Positions 34,550 through 43,539 of a stretch of DNA of 64,000 nucleotides are shown in pieces. The position numbers and the translations under genes were made by a program. The notes under the pieces were generated by a model. It was not told the DNA's origin. It was given only the letters and a program-made list of their open reading frames with translations, and made no database searches. Each line of letters opens with the position of its first letter. Position 1 is the stretch's first letter. Origin of the DNA: Erwinia sp. S63 (GTDB taxonomy: Bacteria; Pseudomonadota; Gammaproteobacteria; Enterobacterales; Enterobacteriaceae); NCBI RefSeq assembly GCF_016625195.1, contig NZ_JACVUP010000003.1, forward strand, positions 1 through 64,000, given 5' to 3'.

Positions 34550-34864
34550 ATGTATAAGGCAATGAAGTATTACGTCTGCGATCACGCCCGCAGGGGCTTG
34601 CTGTTGCATACGGCAGGATGTGAACAGTTACCGGGTATCGATTCGCGGGCGTTTATTGGCAGTATGTATAACCATGGTCAGGCATTTACTGTCGCTGCAG
34701 CGCAATACGCAAATGTTCATTACTGCCCGTGCTGCATCACTGTGAATAAAACTATCGATCCAGAAAAATCTAAGGCGACCATGCCAGTACTGTGCAGGGC
34801 GTCAAAACCAAAGAGAAAGAAGCCGGTAAAGGTTGCCGAACCCGTGCGACACTTTCCCCTCTGA
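34550..34864 (+). CDS. Small cysteine-containing protein of unknown function
   Basis: A 104-residue protein with a Cys/His-rich pattern: KYYVCDHARRG, LLLHTAGCEQLPG, RAFIGSMYNHGQA and VHYCPCC. This layout (a C..LP motif, then R-x-F/Y-[IL]-G, then a terminal CxxCC-like group) recalls a widespread family of small uncharacterised proteins. The C-terminal 35 residues are basic and not part of that pattern. A metal- or nucleic-acid-binding role is possible. No direct evidence for function. Confidence 0.7.
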   Translation: MYKAMKYYVCDHARRGLLLHTAGCEQLPGIDSRAFIGSMYNHGQAFTVAAAQYANVHYCPCCITVNKTIDPEKSKATMPVLCRASKPKRKKPVKVAEPVRHFPL

Positions 34865-34938
34865 CTTGATGACAACGAATGTCCTGCGACATTTAAATCC
34901 AATCCTTTAGCCCAAAATCAACATGTATCGTCTAATAC

Positions 34939-34974
34939 GCCGCCCGCAGCGCTGACACTAGCGCGACGGGCGGC
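34939..34974. terminator. Strong inverted repeat between convergent genes
   Basis: GCCGCCCG pairs with CGGGCGGC and an inner GCGC pairs with GCGC, giving a long GC-rich hairpin. It lies between the small unknown gene and the 3' end of the cation ATPase gene, where a bidirectional stop is expected, but no T-tract is present. Confidence 0.45.
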
Positions 34975-34983
34975 AACACGAAC

Positions 34984-37671
34984 TCAAGCCGTTCTGAATC
35001 GGCGGGTAAGCGGTTTCTCAACTTCAACGATCAGGAACATCACAAATCCGATGATGAAGGTAATCACCCAATAGCGGAATGGCAGTCCTGTGGTGCCGAA
35101 CAGCAGCTGCATAAACGGCGCGTAGATGATCAGCAATTGCAGCACCAGCAGCACCGCGCTGACGATCCAGATCCCTTTGTTCAACAGCAGCCCTTTGCTC
35201 AGTGAGAAGCCGTCCGATACACGGCAGTTGAGCATATAGAACCACTGCGCAGTCACCAGCGTCTGCAACAGCACGGTGCGGATAAACTCTGGGGAATAAC
35301 CACGCGGCTGCAGCCAGGCTTCCAGCACAAACGCGCTTATCGCAATCATTGAACCGACAAACACCACACGCCAGATAGCGAATCCATCCATCACATGCAG
35401 CTTGGGATCGCGTGGTGGTCGGCGCATGATGTTTTTTTCACCCTCCTCAAACGCCAGACCAAACGACAGCGTGGCCGACGTCGCCATGTTCATCCACAGA
35501 ATCAGTACCGGCGTGAGCGGAATGAGATTCCCTGCCAGCAGCGCGATGATGATCAACAACCCCTGCGCGAGGTTGGTGGGCATAATAAACAGGATGGTTT
35601 TTTTCAGATTGTCATAGACCCGACGCCCTTCCCGCACCGCGCTGGCAATTGTGGCGAAGTTGTCATCCGTGAGCACCATATCGGCGGCTTCTTTGGTGAC
35701 TTCGGTGCCTTTAATGCCCATCGCAATGCCGACATCGGCGCGCTTCAGGGCAGGCGCATCGTTCACGCCATCCCCGGTCATGCCGACCACTTCTTGCTTA
35801 CTCTGCAACGCCTGAACCAGGCGGAATTTATCCTCCGGGCTGGTACGAGCGAAGATATCGTACGCCTGCGCGGCATCGCTTAATTGGTGATCGTCCATCA
35901 CTTCCAGTTCACGCCCGGTGATGGCTGAGCCTGCATTGCCAATCCCCAGCATCTGCCCAATGCTCATCGCGGTTTGCGGATGGTCTCCGGTGATCATTTT
36001 GACGCGTATGCCGGCCTGCAGGCAGTCACGAATCGCAGTGATGGCTTCAGGACGCGGCGGGTCCATCATTCCGGCAATGCCGAGCAGAATCACGCCCTGT
36101 TGCAGGTCCTGATGGGTGAGTTCAGTTTGTCCGGGTAATGCCGGTTTCCACGCCGCCGCCACCATGCGCAGCCCTTCGCGCGCATACTCTTCAATCTTGC
36201 CTTCCCACCAGCTGATATCGATGGGTTGCAGGCCATGCTCGGTTTGCTGTTGCTGACAAAGTCGGAACAGCACATCTGGTGCGCCCGTAATCAGCACGCG
36301 CTCTTCATCGCCAATGCGATACAACGTCGACATGTATTTGTATTGCGAATCGAACGGGATTTTACTGCGTAACTCGGTAGTGACCACCGGCAGCTGCCCT
36401 TTGGCAGCCAGCACCTTGAGCGCGCCCTCGGTCGGCCCACCGGTGATTTTCCAGAAGCCGCTCTCATCCTTAATCAGCTGACTGTCATTACACAGATCGA
36501 TGGTGCGCAGATACTGGCCCAGCAAGGATTCGCCAGTGACGGTAATCGGCACGGCGTCATCCGCTTTGTGAATGGCGCCAACCGGTTCATAGCTGTCACC
36601 GTCTACCCGATAAATATGATCGGTGGTGATCACCGCTTTGACCGTCATCTCATTCATGGTCAGCGTGCCGGTTTTATCCGAGCAGATCACCGTCATCGCA
36701 CCCAGCGTTTCCACCGTCGGCAGCTTGCGAATGATCGCCTGCTGTTTCGCCATGGTCTGCACGCCAAGTGAGAGGATGATGGAGATGATGGCGGGTAAAC
36801 CTTCGGGCACCGACGCCACCGCCAGACTGATCAAGGACAGCATCAGTTCAGAGACCGGCATATCGCGGAACAGCAGACTAAAGACAAACAGCGCCGCCAT
36901 CATCGCGAGGATAATCAGGAAGATGGCTTTCCCTAACTTGTCCATTTGCACCAGCAACGGCGTGCGGTGTTTTTCGATATCGGACATCATCTGATTGATG
37001 TGCCCCAGTTCGGTCTCTCCGCCGGTCGCGACGACCAGCCCTTTACCGCCACCAGAACTGACCGTGGTTCCCGAAAACAGTAAATTGGTGCGGTCGCCTA
37101 ACGGGAGTTCGCCCGCGAGCGCATCGGTGGTTTTCTCTACCACCGTGGATTCCCCGGTGAGTATCGCCTCTTCGACGCGCAGATTGTGGGCTTCGATCAC
37201 GCGCAGGTCGGCAGGAATACGATCCCCGGCGCGGATCACCACCACATCACCTGGCACCAGCGCGGTGGTCGGCAGGGTTTCATGGTTACCCGCGCGGATC
37301 ACCACCGTTTCACTGGAGAGCATATTGCGTATGCTTTGCAGGGATTTTTCCGCGTTACTCTCCTGGATATGACCAATCAACGCGTTGACCACTGCCACAC
37401 CGAGAATGACCAGTGTATCGACCCAATGGCCCATCACTGCCGTCAGCAGCGCGGCAGCGAGTAACACGTAAATCAGCACATCGTTAAAATGGGCGAGGAA
37501 GCGCAGCCATGCTGGCTTGCCCGGTTTTTGTGGCAGGGCATTTTCACCGTACTGTTGTAAGCGTGCTGTTGCTTCACTACCCGAGATACCTTCGAGTGAA
37601 CTCTCTGTCTGGCTCAAGGTTTCATCGACAGAAAGCTGATAGTACGACCTTTCCGATTTAGCAGTATTCAT
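34984..37671 (-). CDS. P2-type cation-transporting ATPase
   Basis: An 895-residue P-type ATPase of the P2A (Ca2+-type) group. It has an N-terminal cation-ATPase domain (about 10-75), TGES of the actuator domain (about 173), PEGLP in the fourth membrane helix (about 289), phosphorylation motif DKTGTLT (Asp about 332), and the hinge MTGDGVNDAPALKRADVG followed by the six C-terminal membrane helices. PEGLP and the SERCA/PMR1-like layout suggest Ca2+, Mn2+ or another divalent cation, but bacterial members of this group vary. The start at 37671 (MNTAKSER) is preferred over 37704. It is divergent from the RND efflux operon. Confidence 0.93.
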   Translation of the reverse strand: MNTAKSERSYYQLSVDETLSQTESSLEGISGSEATARLQQYGENALPQKPGKPAWLRFLAHFNDVLIYVLLAAALLTAVMGHWVDTLVILGVAVVNALIGHIQESNAEKSLQSIRNMLSSETVVIRAGNHETLPTTALVPGDVVVIRAGDRIPADLRVIEAHNLRVEEAILTGESTVVEKTTDALAGELPLGDRTNLLFSGTTVSSGGGKGLVVATGGETELGHINQMMSDIEKHRTPLLVQMDKLGKAIFLIILAMMAALFVFSLLFRDMPVSELMLSLISLAVASVPEGLPAIISIILSLGVQTMAKQQAIIRKLPTVETLGAMTVICSDKTGTLTMNEMTVKAVITTDHIYRVDGDSYEPVGAIHKADDAVPITVTGESLLGQYLRTIDLCNDSQLIKDESGFWKITGGPTEGALKVLAAKGQLPVVTTELRSKIPFDSQYKYMSTLYRIGDEERVLITGAPDVLFRLCQQQQTEHGLQPIDISWWEGKIEEYAREGLRMVAAAWKPALPGQTELTHQDLQQGVILLGIAGMMDPPRPEAITAIRDCLQAGIRVKMITGDHPQTAMSIGQMLGIGNAGSAITGRELEVMDDHQLSDAAQAYDIFARTSPEDKFRLVQALQSKQEVVGMTGDGVNDAPALKRADVGIAMGIKGTEVTKEAADMVLTDDNFATIASAVREGRRVYDNLKKTILFIMPTNLAQGLLIIIALLAGNLIPLTPVLILWMNMATSATLSFGLAFEEGEKNIMRRPPRDPKLHVMDGFAIWRVVFVGSMIAISAFVLEAWLQPRGYSPEFIRTVLLQTLVTAQWFYMLNCRVSDGFSLSKGLLLNKGIWIVSAVLLVLQLLIIYAPFMQLLFGTTGLPFRYWVITFIIGFVMFLIVEVEKPLTRRFRTA

Positions 37672-38259
37672 CGCTTTCTCCTCAAATCCTGTTTCGGAAA
37701 TCAAGGCGGTGACATCGCGTTATTAACAGATCCACTTCAAATACAAAGACAAACATCCACGTACTGCCTGAGGTGAGTCTCGTTTATAACTGAAAGACAT
37801 GTCATTAATGGCTGCTCAACGAAATTGAGCAGGGAAATAATCTATACGCCAAACTTTTGACAAGAGAAATGAACGTTATAAACGTAGCACAGGCCATTCA
37901 ACTCACTCTGTTTTTATGAGGAAAGTCATCCGTAATCAAAAAACAATTTTCAGCGCAATTTTAAACCAAAGATAAATAAGATATTTTTAACGAAAATAAA
38001 TTAACCCACCCCTATGTTAATGAAATGGCGGGAAAAGCCACACTTTGTGTTTATGTTGTTAATGTGGTTTAAAGCTCTGATTAAATCAAATAAATAAGAA
38101 TTAAATTCCATGAGTTGCGATAAAGTTATTGTATTTATCAAACTTTACATTTTTGGATATCCACAGCTATGCTCATCCTTAACAAATTAACCTTAACCGT
38201 CACTCCTATCCGCCCGCAGTGAGATGACTCTATTTCGCCCACTGTTAATGGAGGTAACG
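37672..38259. other. 588-bp AT-rich intergenic region
   Basis: It separates the divergent cation-ATPase and efflux operon and must contain both promoters. No gene, repeat or known regulatory motif was recognised. The nearby short frame at 38260 has a strong ribosome-binding site. Confidence 0.45.
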
Positions 38260-38370
38260 ATGCCGGACTATAGTCTGCTGCGCCTGAGTCTTTATGTGGT
38301 TATCGCTATTGTAACCTGTTCTGCCGTGGGGTTATTTACCTACGCCGTTGTTTCAATGCTCGGCGAATAA
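38260..38370 (+). CDS. 36-residue single-helix membrane protein
   Basis: From ATG 38260 the product is 36 residues: MPDYSLLRLSLYVVIAIVTC followed by SAVGLFTYAVVSMLGE. A single hydrophobic helix occupies most of it. The ribosome-binding site GGAGGT lies six bases upstream, much stronger than needed by chance. It ends 59 bp before the RND adaptor gene. Small membrane proteins such as AcrZ bind RND pumps and KdpF binds a P-type ATPase; this one sits between genes of both kinds. No homology to them is claimed. Confidence 0.65.
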   Translation: MPDYSLLRLSLYVVIAIVTCSAVGLFTYAVVSMLGE

Positions 38371-38429
38371 GAACCTCGCTAATAATAACGCCAATAATTA
38401 ATTCAATATTGCTGATTGAGGACAAACTC

Positions 38430-39515
38430 GTGACGCGTTATTTTCCGCTGATCGCCATTGTTATATTGATAACAACAGGTTGCGATCAAAAAAAAACGGA
38501 AGTTGCCCCTTTGCCACGCATGGTGAAAGTGGTTGAGGTGGTGGCTTCCGGTGAGGCTCAGCAACGCATCTTCCCCGCACGCATTGAATCGGGTGATTCC
38601 ACCGACCTCTCCTTTAAACGGGGTGGACAGATCGACGCCCTGGAGATTCGCCAGGGCAACAATGTGACACAGGGACAAGTGATCGCCAGACTGGTGGCAC
38701 GTGAGGCGCAGCAGCGCGTTAATGAACGACAGACTGCCGCTACGTTAGCCCAGCGACAGTTTGCACGCTTCCAGACGCTGGCCGGGCGCCAGGCGATTTC
38801 TCAGGCCGAAATGGACGTTCAACGTGCCAATCGTGATGCCGCGAATGCCACTCTGCAAATCGCCCGTGAAGAGTTAAGCCAGATGACCTTAACCGCGCCT
38901 TTTAGCGGCACCGCGGCGACGGTCAATGTGCGTAATCATCAGGTAATTGCGGCGGGCCAGACCATCGCCACGTTAACGCGCACTGACCTGCTTGATGTGG
39001 TGTTTAACGTGCCGGAAAACCTGTTTACCGCACTGGATATCCGCAACATGACGTACCGCCCGGTGGTGCGCATTAACACGCTGCCGGATCGGGAATTTCA
39101 GGCTGAATACAAAGAGCACACAGGTAGCAGTAGCAGCAACACGCTGACCTGGCAGGTGATCTTAACCATGCCGCGCCCTGCCGATTTTCCGGCGGTGGGC
39201 GGTGTCAGTGGCACCGTCACGGTCAATCTGGCCAATCTTCCCGCCAATGTTAATCATGCAGCGCTGGTTGTGCCGGTAGAAGCGGTGTTTAACCCCGACA
39301 GCCACCAGCGCAACGAGCCTCATGTCTGGGTGGTGCAGGGCAGCGGCGATCAGCTGAAGCTGGAAGATCGTAAGGTCACCGTCGGCGAAGTCACAAACCA
39401 GGGAGTGGTGATCACCGATGGACTGAAAGCCGGTGAACGCGTGGTCGCAGCAGGCGTCAATGAGTTACATGCGCAACAGCCGGTACGCATCTGGACGCGT
39501 GAGCGAGGGTTGTAA
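38430..39515 (+). CDS. RND efflux periplasmic adaptor, lipoprotein
   Basis: A 361-residue membrane-fusion protein (AcrA/HlyD type). The start is GTG 38430 with GAGGA upstream. The lipoprotein signal ends in ITTGC, so the mature protein is anchored through the Cys near residue 18. It has a biotinyl-lipoyl-like region (LEIRQGNNVTQGQVIARLVA, about 70-89), a helical hairpin and a beta-barrel domain (APFSGTAATVNVRNHQVIAA). It joins the RND pump to an outer-membrane channel. The next gene (RND pump) starts on its stop codon (TAATG). No outer-membrane factor gene is present, so TolC or another channel elsewhere is probably used. Confidence 0.92.
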   Translation: MTRYFPLIAIVILITTGCDQKKTEVAPLPRMVKVVEVVASGEAQQRIFPARIESGDSTDLSFKRGGQIDALEIRQGNNVTQGQVIARLVAREAQQRVNERQTAATLAQRQFARFQTLAGRQAISQAEMDVQRANRDAANATLQIAREELSQMTLTAPFSGTAATVNVRNHQVIAAGQTIATLTRTDLLDVVFNVPENLFTALDIRNMTYRPVVRINTLPDREFQAEYKEHTGSSSSNTLTWQVILTMPRPADFPAVGGVSGTVTVNLANLPANVNHAALVVPVEAVFNPDSHQRNEPHVWVVQGSGDQLKLEDRKVTVGEVTNQGVVITDGLKAGERVVAAGVNELHAQQPVRIWTRERGL

Positions 39516-42500
39516 TGGACATCTCCAAACAGTTTATTGATAACCCGATTCGCGTCTGGCTGGCGATATTGCTGTTAGGACTGGGCGGTATTTTTGCCCT
39601 GCTCAATATTGGCCGCCTGGAAGACCCCGCTTTTACCATTAAAACCGCCGTGGTGGTCACACAATATCCTGGCGCGTCCGCGCAGCAGGTGGAAGAAGAG
39701 GTGACGCTGCCGCTGGAAAATGCCCTGCAGCAGTTGCCCTATCTGGACAGCGTCAGCTCCATCTCCTCCAACGGCCTGTCACAAATTACGGTGAATATTG
39801 CGTCACGATATCACTCCAATGAACTGCCGCAAATCTGGGATGAGCTGCGGCGGCGCGTCGGTGATGCATCACGCTTCTTCCCGCCCGGCGTGGCGGCGCC
39901 TTTCGTTAACGATGATTTTGGCGACGTGTTCGGCTTTTTCTTCGCCATTTCCGGTGACAACTTCAGCAATCCTGAATTAGTGCAATACGCTGAACAGCTG
40001 CGGCGAGAACTGGTGCTGGTGCCCGGCGTGGGCAAGGTGGCGATTGGCGGCCCCATCCCGCAGCAAATCAACGTTGATGTTTCGCTGACGAAAATGGCCG
40101 CGCGCGGTATTACTCCGGCACAACTCTCCGCCGCACTGAGCCGCCTGAACGTGGTTTCCAGCGCAGGAGAGATCAAATCCGGCTCCGAATCGATTCGTCT
40201 GCATCCCACCGGGGAATTTGAAAATATCGATGAGCTGAGCGATCTGCTTATCAGCCCCGTTGGCGACACTGCCACCACCCGCTTGCGCGACATCGCCACG
40301 CTGTCTCGCGGGTTGAGCGAATCCCCTTCCAGCATCTATCACGCCAACGGCCGCCCGGCGGTCACCATGGGCGTCTCCTTTATCCCGGGCGTCAACGTGA
40401 TTGATGTGGGGCGTGCACTGGAAGCCAAACTGCAGCAGATGTCGGCAGAAAAACCAGCCGGTATCCAGATCAACACCTTTTACGATCAGGCTGCGGAAGT
40501 GGCGCACTCCGTCAACGGCTTTATCACCAACTTCCTGATGGCGCTGGCGATTGTGGTGGGTGTACTGCTGATCTTTATGGGCGTACGCAGCGGCATCATT
40601 ATTGCGCTCTCGCTGGCGCTGAACGTGCTGGGTACCCTGCTAATCATGTATTTGTGGGGCATTGAGCTACAGCGTATTTCACTGGGTGCGCTGATTATCG
40701 CCCTCAGCATGCTGGTGGATAACGCCATCGTGATCGTCGAAGGAGTGCTGATTGCGCGTCAGCAAGGCTCATCGCGCACCTCGGCGATCAACTTTGTTAT
40801 CCGGCGCTCGGCCTTCCCGCTGTTAGGGGCCACGATTATCGCGATACTGGCGTTTGCGCCGATTGGGTTGTCACAGGATTCCACCGGTGAATACTGCAAA
40901 TCCCTGTTCCAGGTGCTGCTGATTTCGCTGATGCTGAGCTGGTTCTCAGCGTTGACCATCACGCCGGTGTTGATCAAATGGTGGCTGTTTAAAACGAGTA
41001 GCACGGCAACGCCCGCCGCTGAAGCCTCGCCCTATGATGGCGGTTTTTATCGGCTCTACCAGCGCACGCTCAACGCACTGTTGCAGCAGAAAACGGTGAC
41101 GCTTGCGGTGATGGCTGCCCTGCTGGCGCTGGCGATCTGGGGCTTTGGTGGCGTGCGGCAAAACTTCTTCCCCTCGTCTAACACGCCGATCTTCTTTGTC
41201 GATCTGTGGCTGCCGTACGGCACGGATATCAAAGCCACCGAGCAAATGGCCAGCGATATTGAAAAGTCAATCACCGGGCAGCAAGGCGTGGTGTCAACGG
41301 TAACGACCGTCGGCCAGGGCAGCATGCGCTTTATCCTCACTTACAATGGACAGCGCCAATACAGCAACTACGCGCAAATCATGGTGCGCATGGACGATCA
41401 GCGTAACATCGCCGCGCTGTCACGCCGCGTGGATGACTATATCGCCCGCCAGTATCCGCAGGTCAATGCCAGCACCAAACGGGTGATGTTTGGCCCTTCC
41501 GGCGGCAGCGCGATTGAGGTGCGCATTAAAGGCCCCGATCCCGATCGCATGCGCCTGATTGCCAGTGAAGTGGGCGACATCCTTGCACAAGATCCCGCCA
41601 CCGACAGCGTACGCAATGACTGGCAAAACCGCAGCAAGGTGATTCGGCCGCAGTTCAATCCGGCGCTGGGACGTGAACTGGGTGTGGATAAACAGGAGAT
41701 CGATAACGCGTTGCAAATGAATTTCACCGGCAGCCGCGTGGGTTTATACCGTGAAGGTGCAGATTTACTGCCGGTGGTGGTGCGTCCGCCTGCCAGTGAA
41801 CGCCAGGATGCCAACCATCTGAACAATGTGCTGGTGTGGAGCCAAAGCCAGCAGCATTACATTCCGCTCAGCAATGTGGTGAGTGGCTTCAATCTCGAAT
41901 GGGAAGATCCCCTGATCTTGCGCCGCGATCGCAGCCGCGTGCTGACGGTGATGACCGATCCCAGCCCGCTCAGCAGCGACACTTCCGGCGATATTCTGTC
42001 ACGCGTGCGACCGCAAATTGATCAGATCTCACTGCCGCACGGTTACAGCATTGAATGGGGCGGCGATGCCGAAAACTCCAGCGAAGCGCAGCAAGGGGTA
42101 TTCACCACGTTACCGTTGGGCTATCTGGTGATGTTTGTGATTACCGTGCTGATGTTTAGCTCCGTTAAAAATGCCGTGGCGATCTGGCTAACGGTGCCAT
42201 TGGCGCTAATCGGCGTGACGCCGGGCTTTTTGCTCACCGGTATTCCGTTTGGTTTTATGGCGTTGATTGGCTTATTAAGCCTGAGCGGCATGCTGATCCG
42301 TAACGGCATTGTGCTGGTGGAAGAGATTGAGCAACAGAAACAGGAGAAAGCGCAGCATGACGCCATTCTGTATGCCGCCACATCGCGCTTGCGCCCCATC
42401 CTGCTCACCGCGTTCACCACGGTGTTAGGCCTGGCACCGCTGCTGCGCGATGTATTTTTCCAGAGCATGGCGGTGGTGATTATGTTTGGATTGGGCTTCG

Positions 42501-42577
42501 CAACGATACTGACGCTGCTGGTTCTGCCGGTGATTTATGCCTGCTTCCACCGCGCTGAGAAAGCGACGTCAACATGA
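39515..42577 (+). CDS. RND-family efflux pump
   Basis: A 1,020-residue inner-membrane RND transporter with the twelve-helix, two-large-loop layout. The N-terminus VWLAILLLGLGGIFALLNIG precedes the first periplasmic loop, which has VVVTQYPGASAQQVEEEVTL. The proton-relay helix is SMLVDNAIVIVEGVLIARQQ (about 397-416), keeping one of the two aspartates found in AcrB. It groups by pattern with the less-studied efflux pumps rather than AcrB itself. The operon is adaptor, pump, acyltransferase with one- and four-base overlaps. Substrates are unknown. Confidence 0.93.
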   Translation: MDISKQFIDNPIRVWLAILLLGLGGIFALLNIGRLEDPAFTIKTAVVVTQYPGASAQQVEEEVTLPLENALQQLPYLDSVSSISSNGLSQITVNIASRYHSNELPQIWDELRRRVGDASRFFPPGVAAPFVNDDFGDVFGFFFAISGDNFSNPELVQYAEQLRRELVLVPGVGKVAIGGPIPQQINVDVSLTKMAARGITPAQLSAALSRLNVVSSAGEIKSGSESIRLHPTGEFENIDELSDLLISPVGDTATTRLRDIATLSRGLSESPSSIYHANGRPAVTMGVSFIPGVNVIDVGRALEAKLQQMSAEKPAGIQINTFYDQAAEVAHSVNGFITNFLMALAIVVGVLLIFMGVRSGIIIALSLALNVLGTLLIMYLWGIELQRISLGALIIALSMLVDNAIVIVEGVLIARQQGSSRTSAINFVIRRSAFPLLGATIIAILAFAPIGLSQDSTGEYCKSLFQVLLISLMLSWFSALTITPVLIKWWLFKTSSTATPAAEASPYDGGFYRLYQRTLNALLQQKTVTLAVMAALLALAIWGFGGVRQNFFPSSNTPIFFVDLWLPYGTDIKATEQMASDIEKSITGQQGVVSTVTTVGQGSMRFILTYNGQRQYSNYAQIMVRMDDQRNIAALSRRVDDYIARQYPQVNASTKRVMFGPSGGSAIEVRIKGPDPDRMRLIASEVGDILAQDPATDSVRNDWQNRSKVIRPQFNPALGRELGVDKQEIDNALQMNFTGSRVGLYREGADLLPVVVRPPASERQDANHLNNVLVWSQSQQHYIPLSNVVSGFNLEWEDPLILRRDRSRVLTVMTDPSPLSSDTSGDILSRVRPQIDQISLPHGYSIEWGGDAENSSEAQQGVFTTLPLGYLVMFVITVLMFSSVKNAVAIWLTVPLALIGVTPGFLLTGIPFGFMALIGLLSLSGMLIRNGIVLVEEIEQQKQEKAQHDAILYAATSRLRPILLTAFTTVLGLAPLLRDVFFQSMAVVIMFGLGFATILTLLVLPVIYACFHRAEKATST

Positions 42578-43539
42578 ACGCCACCGGGCTGAATGTCATT
42601 AAGACACTCGGCTGCATGGCGGCAGTGACCTTTTTTACGCTGTATAACACCTGGGATCGCTACGATTATGATTACCACTGGATTCTGGCGTTCCTGACGT
42701 TTATCTCCACCATCGCCACCCCGCTGTTTTTTGTGGTGGCGGGCATTATGGATAGCCACGCCGAGCAGGACTTACGCTGGCAGCTCAACAAGATCCGCAA
42801 TGTGGTGATCGTCTTCCTCTTCTGGATGACGATTTACTATCTGTGGGAACCTTACCAGCGCGGCTATCTGATTCAGCCGTGGTTTGTGTTCTCGTTTATC
42901 GTGATCTACAGCTTTAATCCGCTGCTCAGCTGGCTTAGCCTGCATCGCCTGACGTTTTGCGCGCTGGTCGGTGCCCTGTTGCTGTTTTCCTATGGCTACG
43001 ATTTGCTGTCGGTGATCTATCCCGACGTGCGGGTATTTAGCCTCGCGCCGCAATACCGTATCTGGACCTGGCTGCTGTTTTACCTCACCGGCCAGCTATT
43101 GTGTGAACCGGTGGTTGCCGACTGGCTGAGTCGGAGAAGAGTCGCCCTCTTTGCCAGCTGCGCCCTGCCCTTTATTTATCTGTTCACCTGGTTGTACGAA
43201 CAGCACTTCTTCTTCGCGCTGTTTAAAGCCGACCGCAATGCCTTCCTCCTCACCGGTTCACAAATTTACCTGCTGGTGGTCGCACTGGTGTTAGCCGCCA
43301 GCGGCGTGCGTTTCCGCCGCCATGTCGCCCTCAAAGAGACACTGCTGGCCACCGTGAGTAAAACCATGACCGGGGTGTACATCATGCATTACTCGGTGTT
43401 TCACATCGTCACCGCGTTGATCCCGATTACCTCGCTGGCCACCAAACTCACGCTGATTGTGCTGACCTTTGTGCTCTCGGTTTTGCTAGCACGGTTGATT
43501 CTTGCTAACGGGCTGCTGAAAAAAGTCATTACTCTTTAA
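42574..43539 (+). CDS. Acyltransferase-3 family membrane protein
   Basis: A 321-residue polytopic protein of the acyltransferase-3 family (WecH/OafA-like), with about ten hydrophobic helices. It opens with NVIKTLGCMAAVTFFTLYNT, in which the family's catalytic histidine in the first helix does not appear, and continues with STIATPLFFVVAGIMD (a typical 'PLFF..SG' segment). The C-terminal helix holds MTGVYIMHYSVFHIV. These enzymes transfer acetyl or succinyl groups to sugars or other surface molecules. It overlaps the RND pump gene by four bases (ATGA), so it is translationally coupled to an efflux system, which is unusual. It ends 11 bp inside the convergent hydrolase gene. Confidence 0.82.
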   Translation: MNATGLNVIKTLGCMAAVTFFTLYNTWDRYDYDYHWILAFLTFISTIATPLFFVVAGIMDSHAEQDLRWQLNKIRNVVIVFLFWMTIYYLWEPYQRGYLIQPWFVFSFIVIYSFNPLLSWLSLHRLTFCALVGALLLFSYGYDLLSVIYPDVRVFSLAPQYRIWTWLLFYLTGQLLCEPVVADWLSRRRVALFASCALPFIYLFTWLYEQHFFFALFKADRNAFLLTGSQIYLLVVALVLAASGVRFRRHVALKETLLATVSKTMTGVYIMHYSVFHIVTALIPITSLATKLTLIVLTFVLSVLLARLILANGLLKKVITL

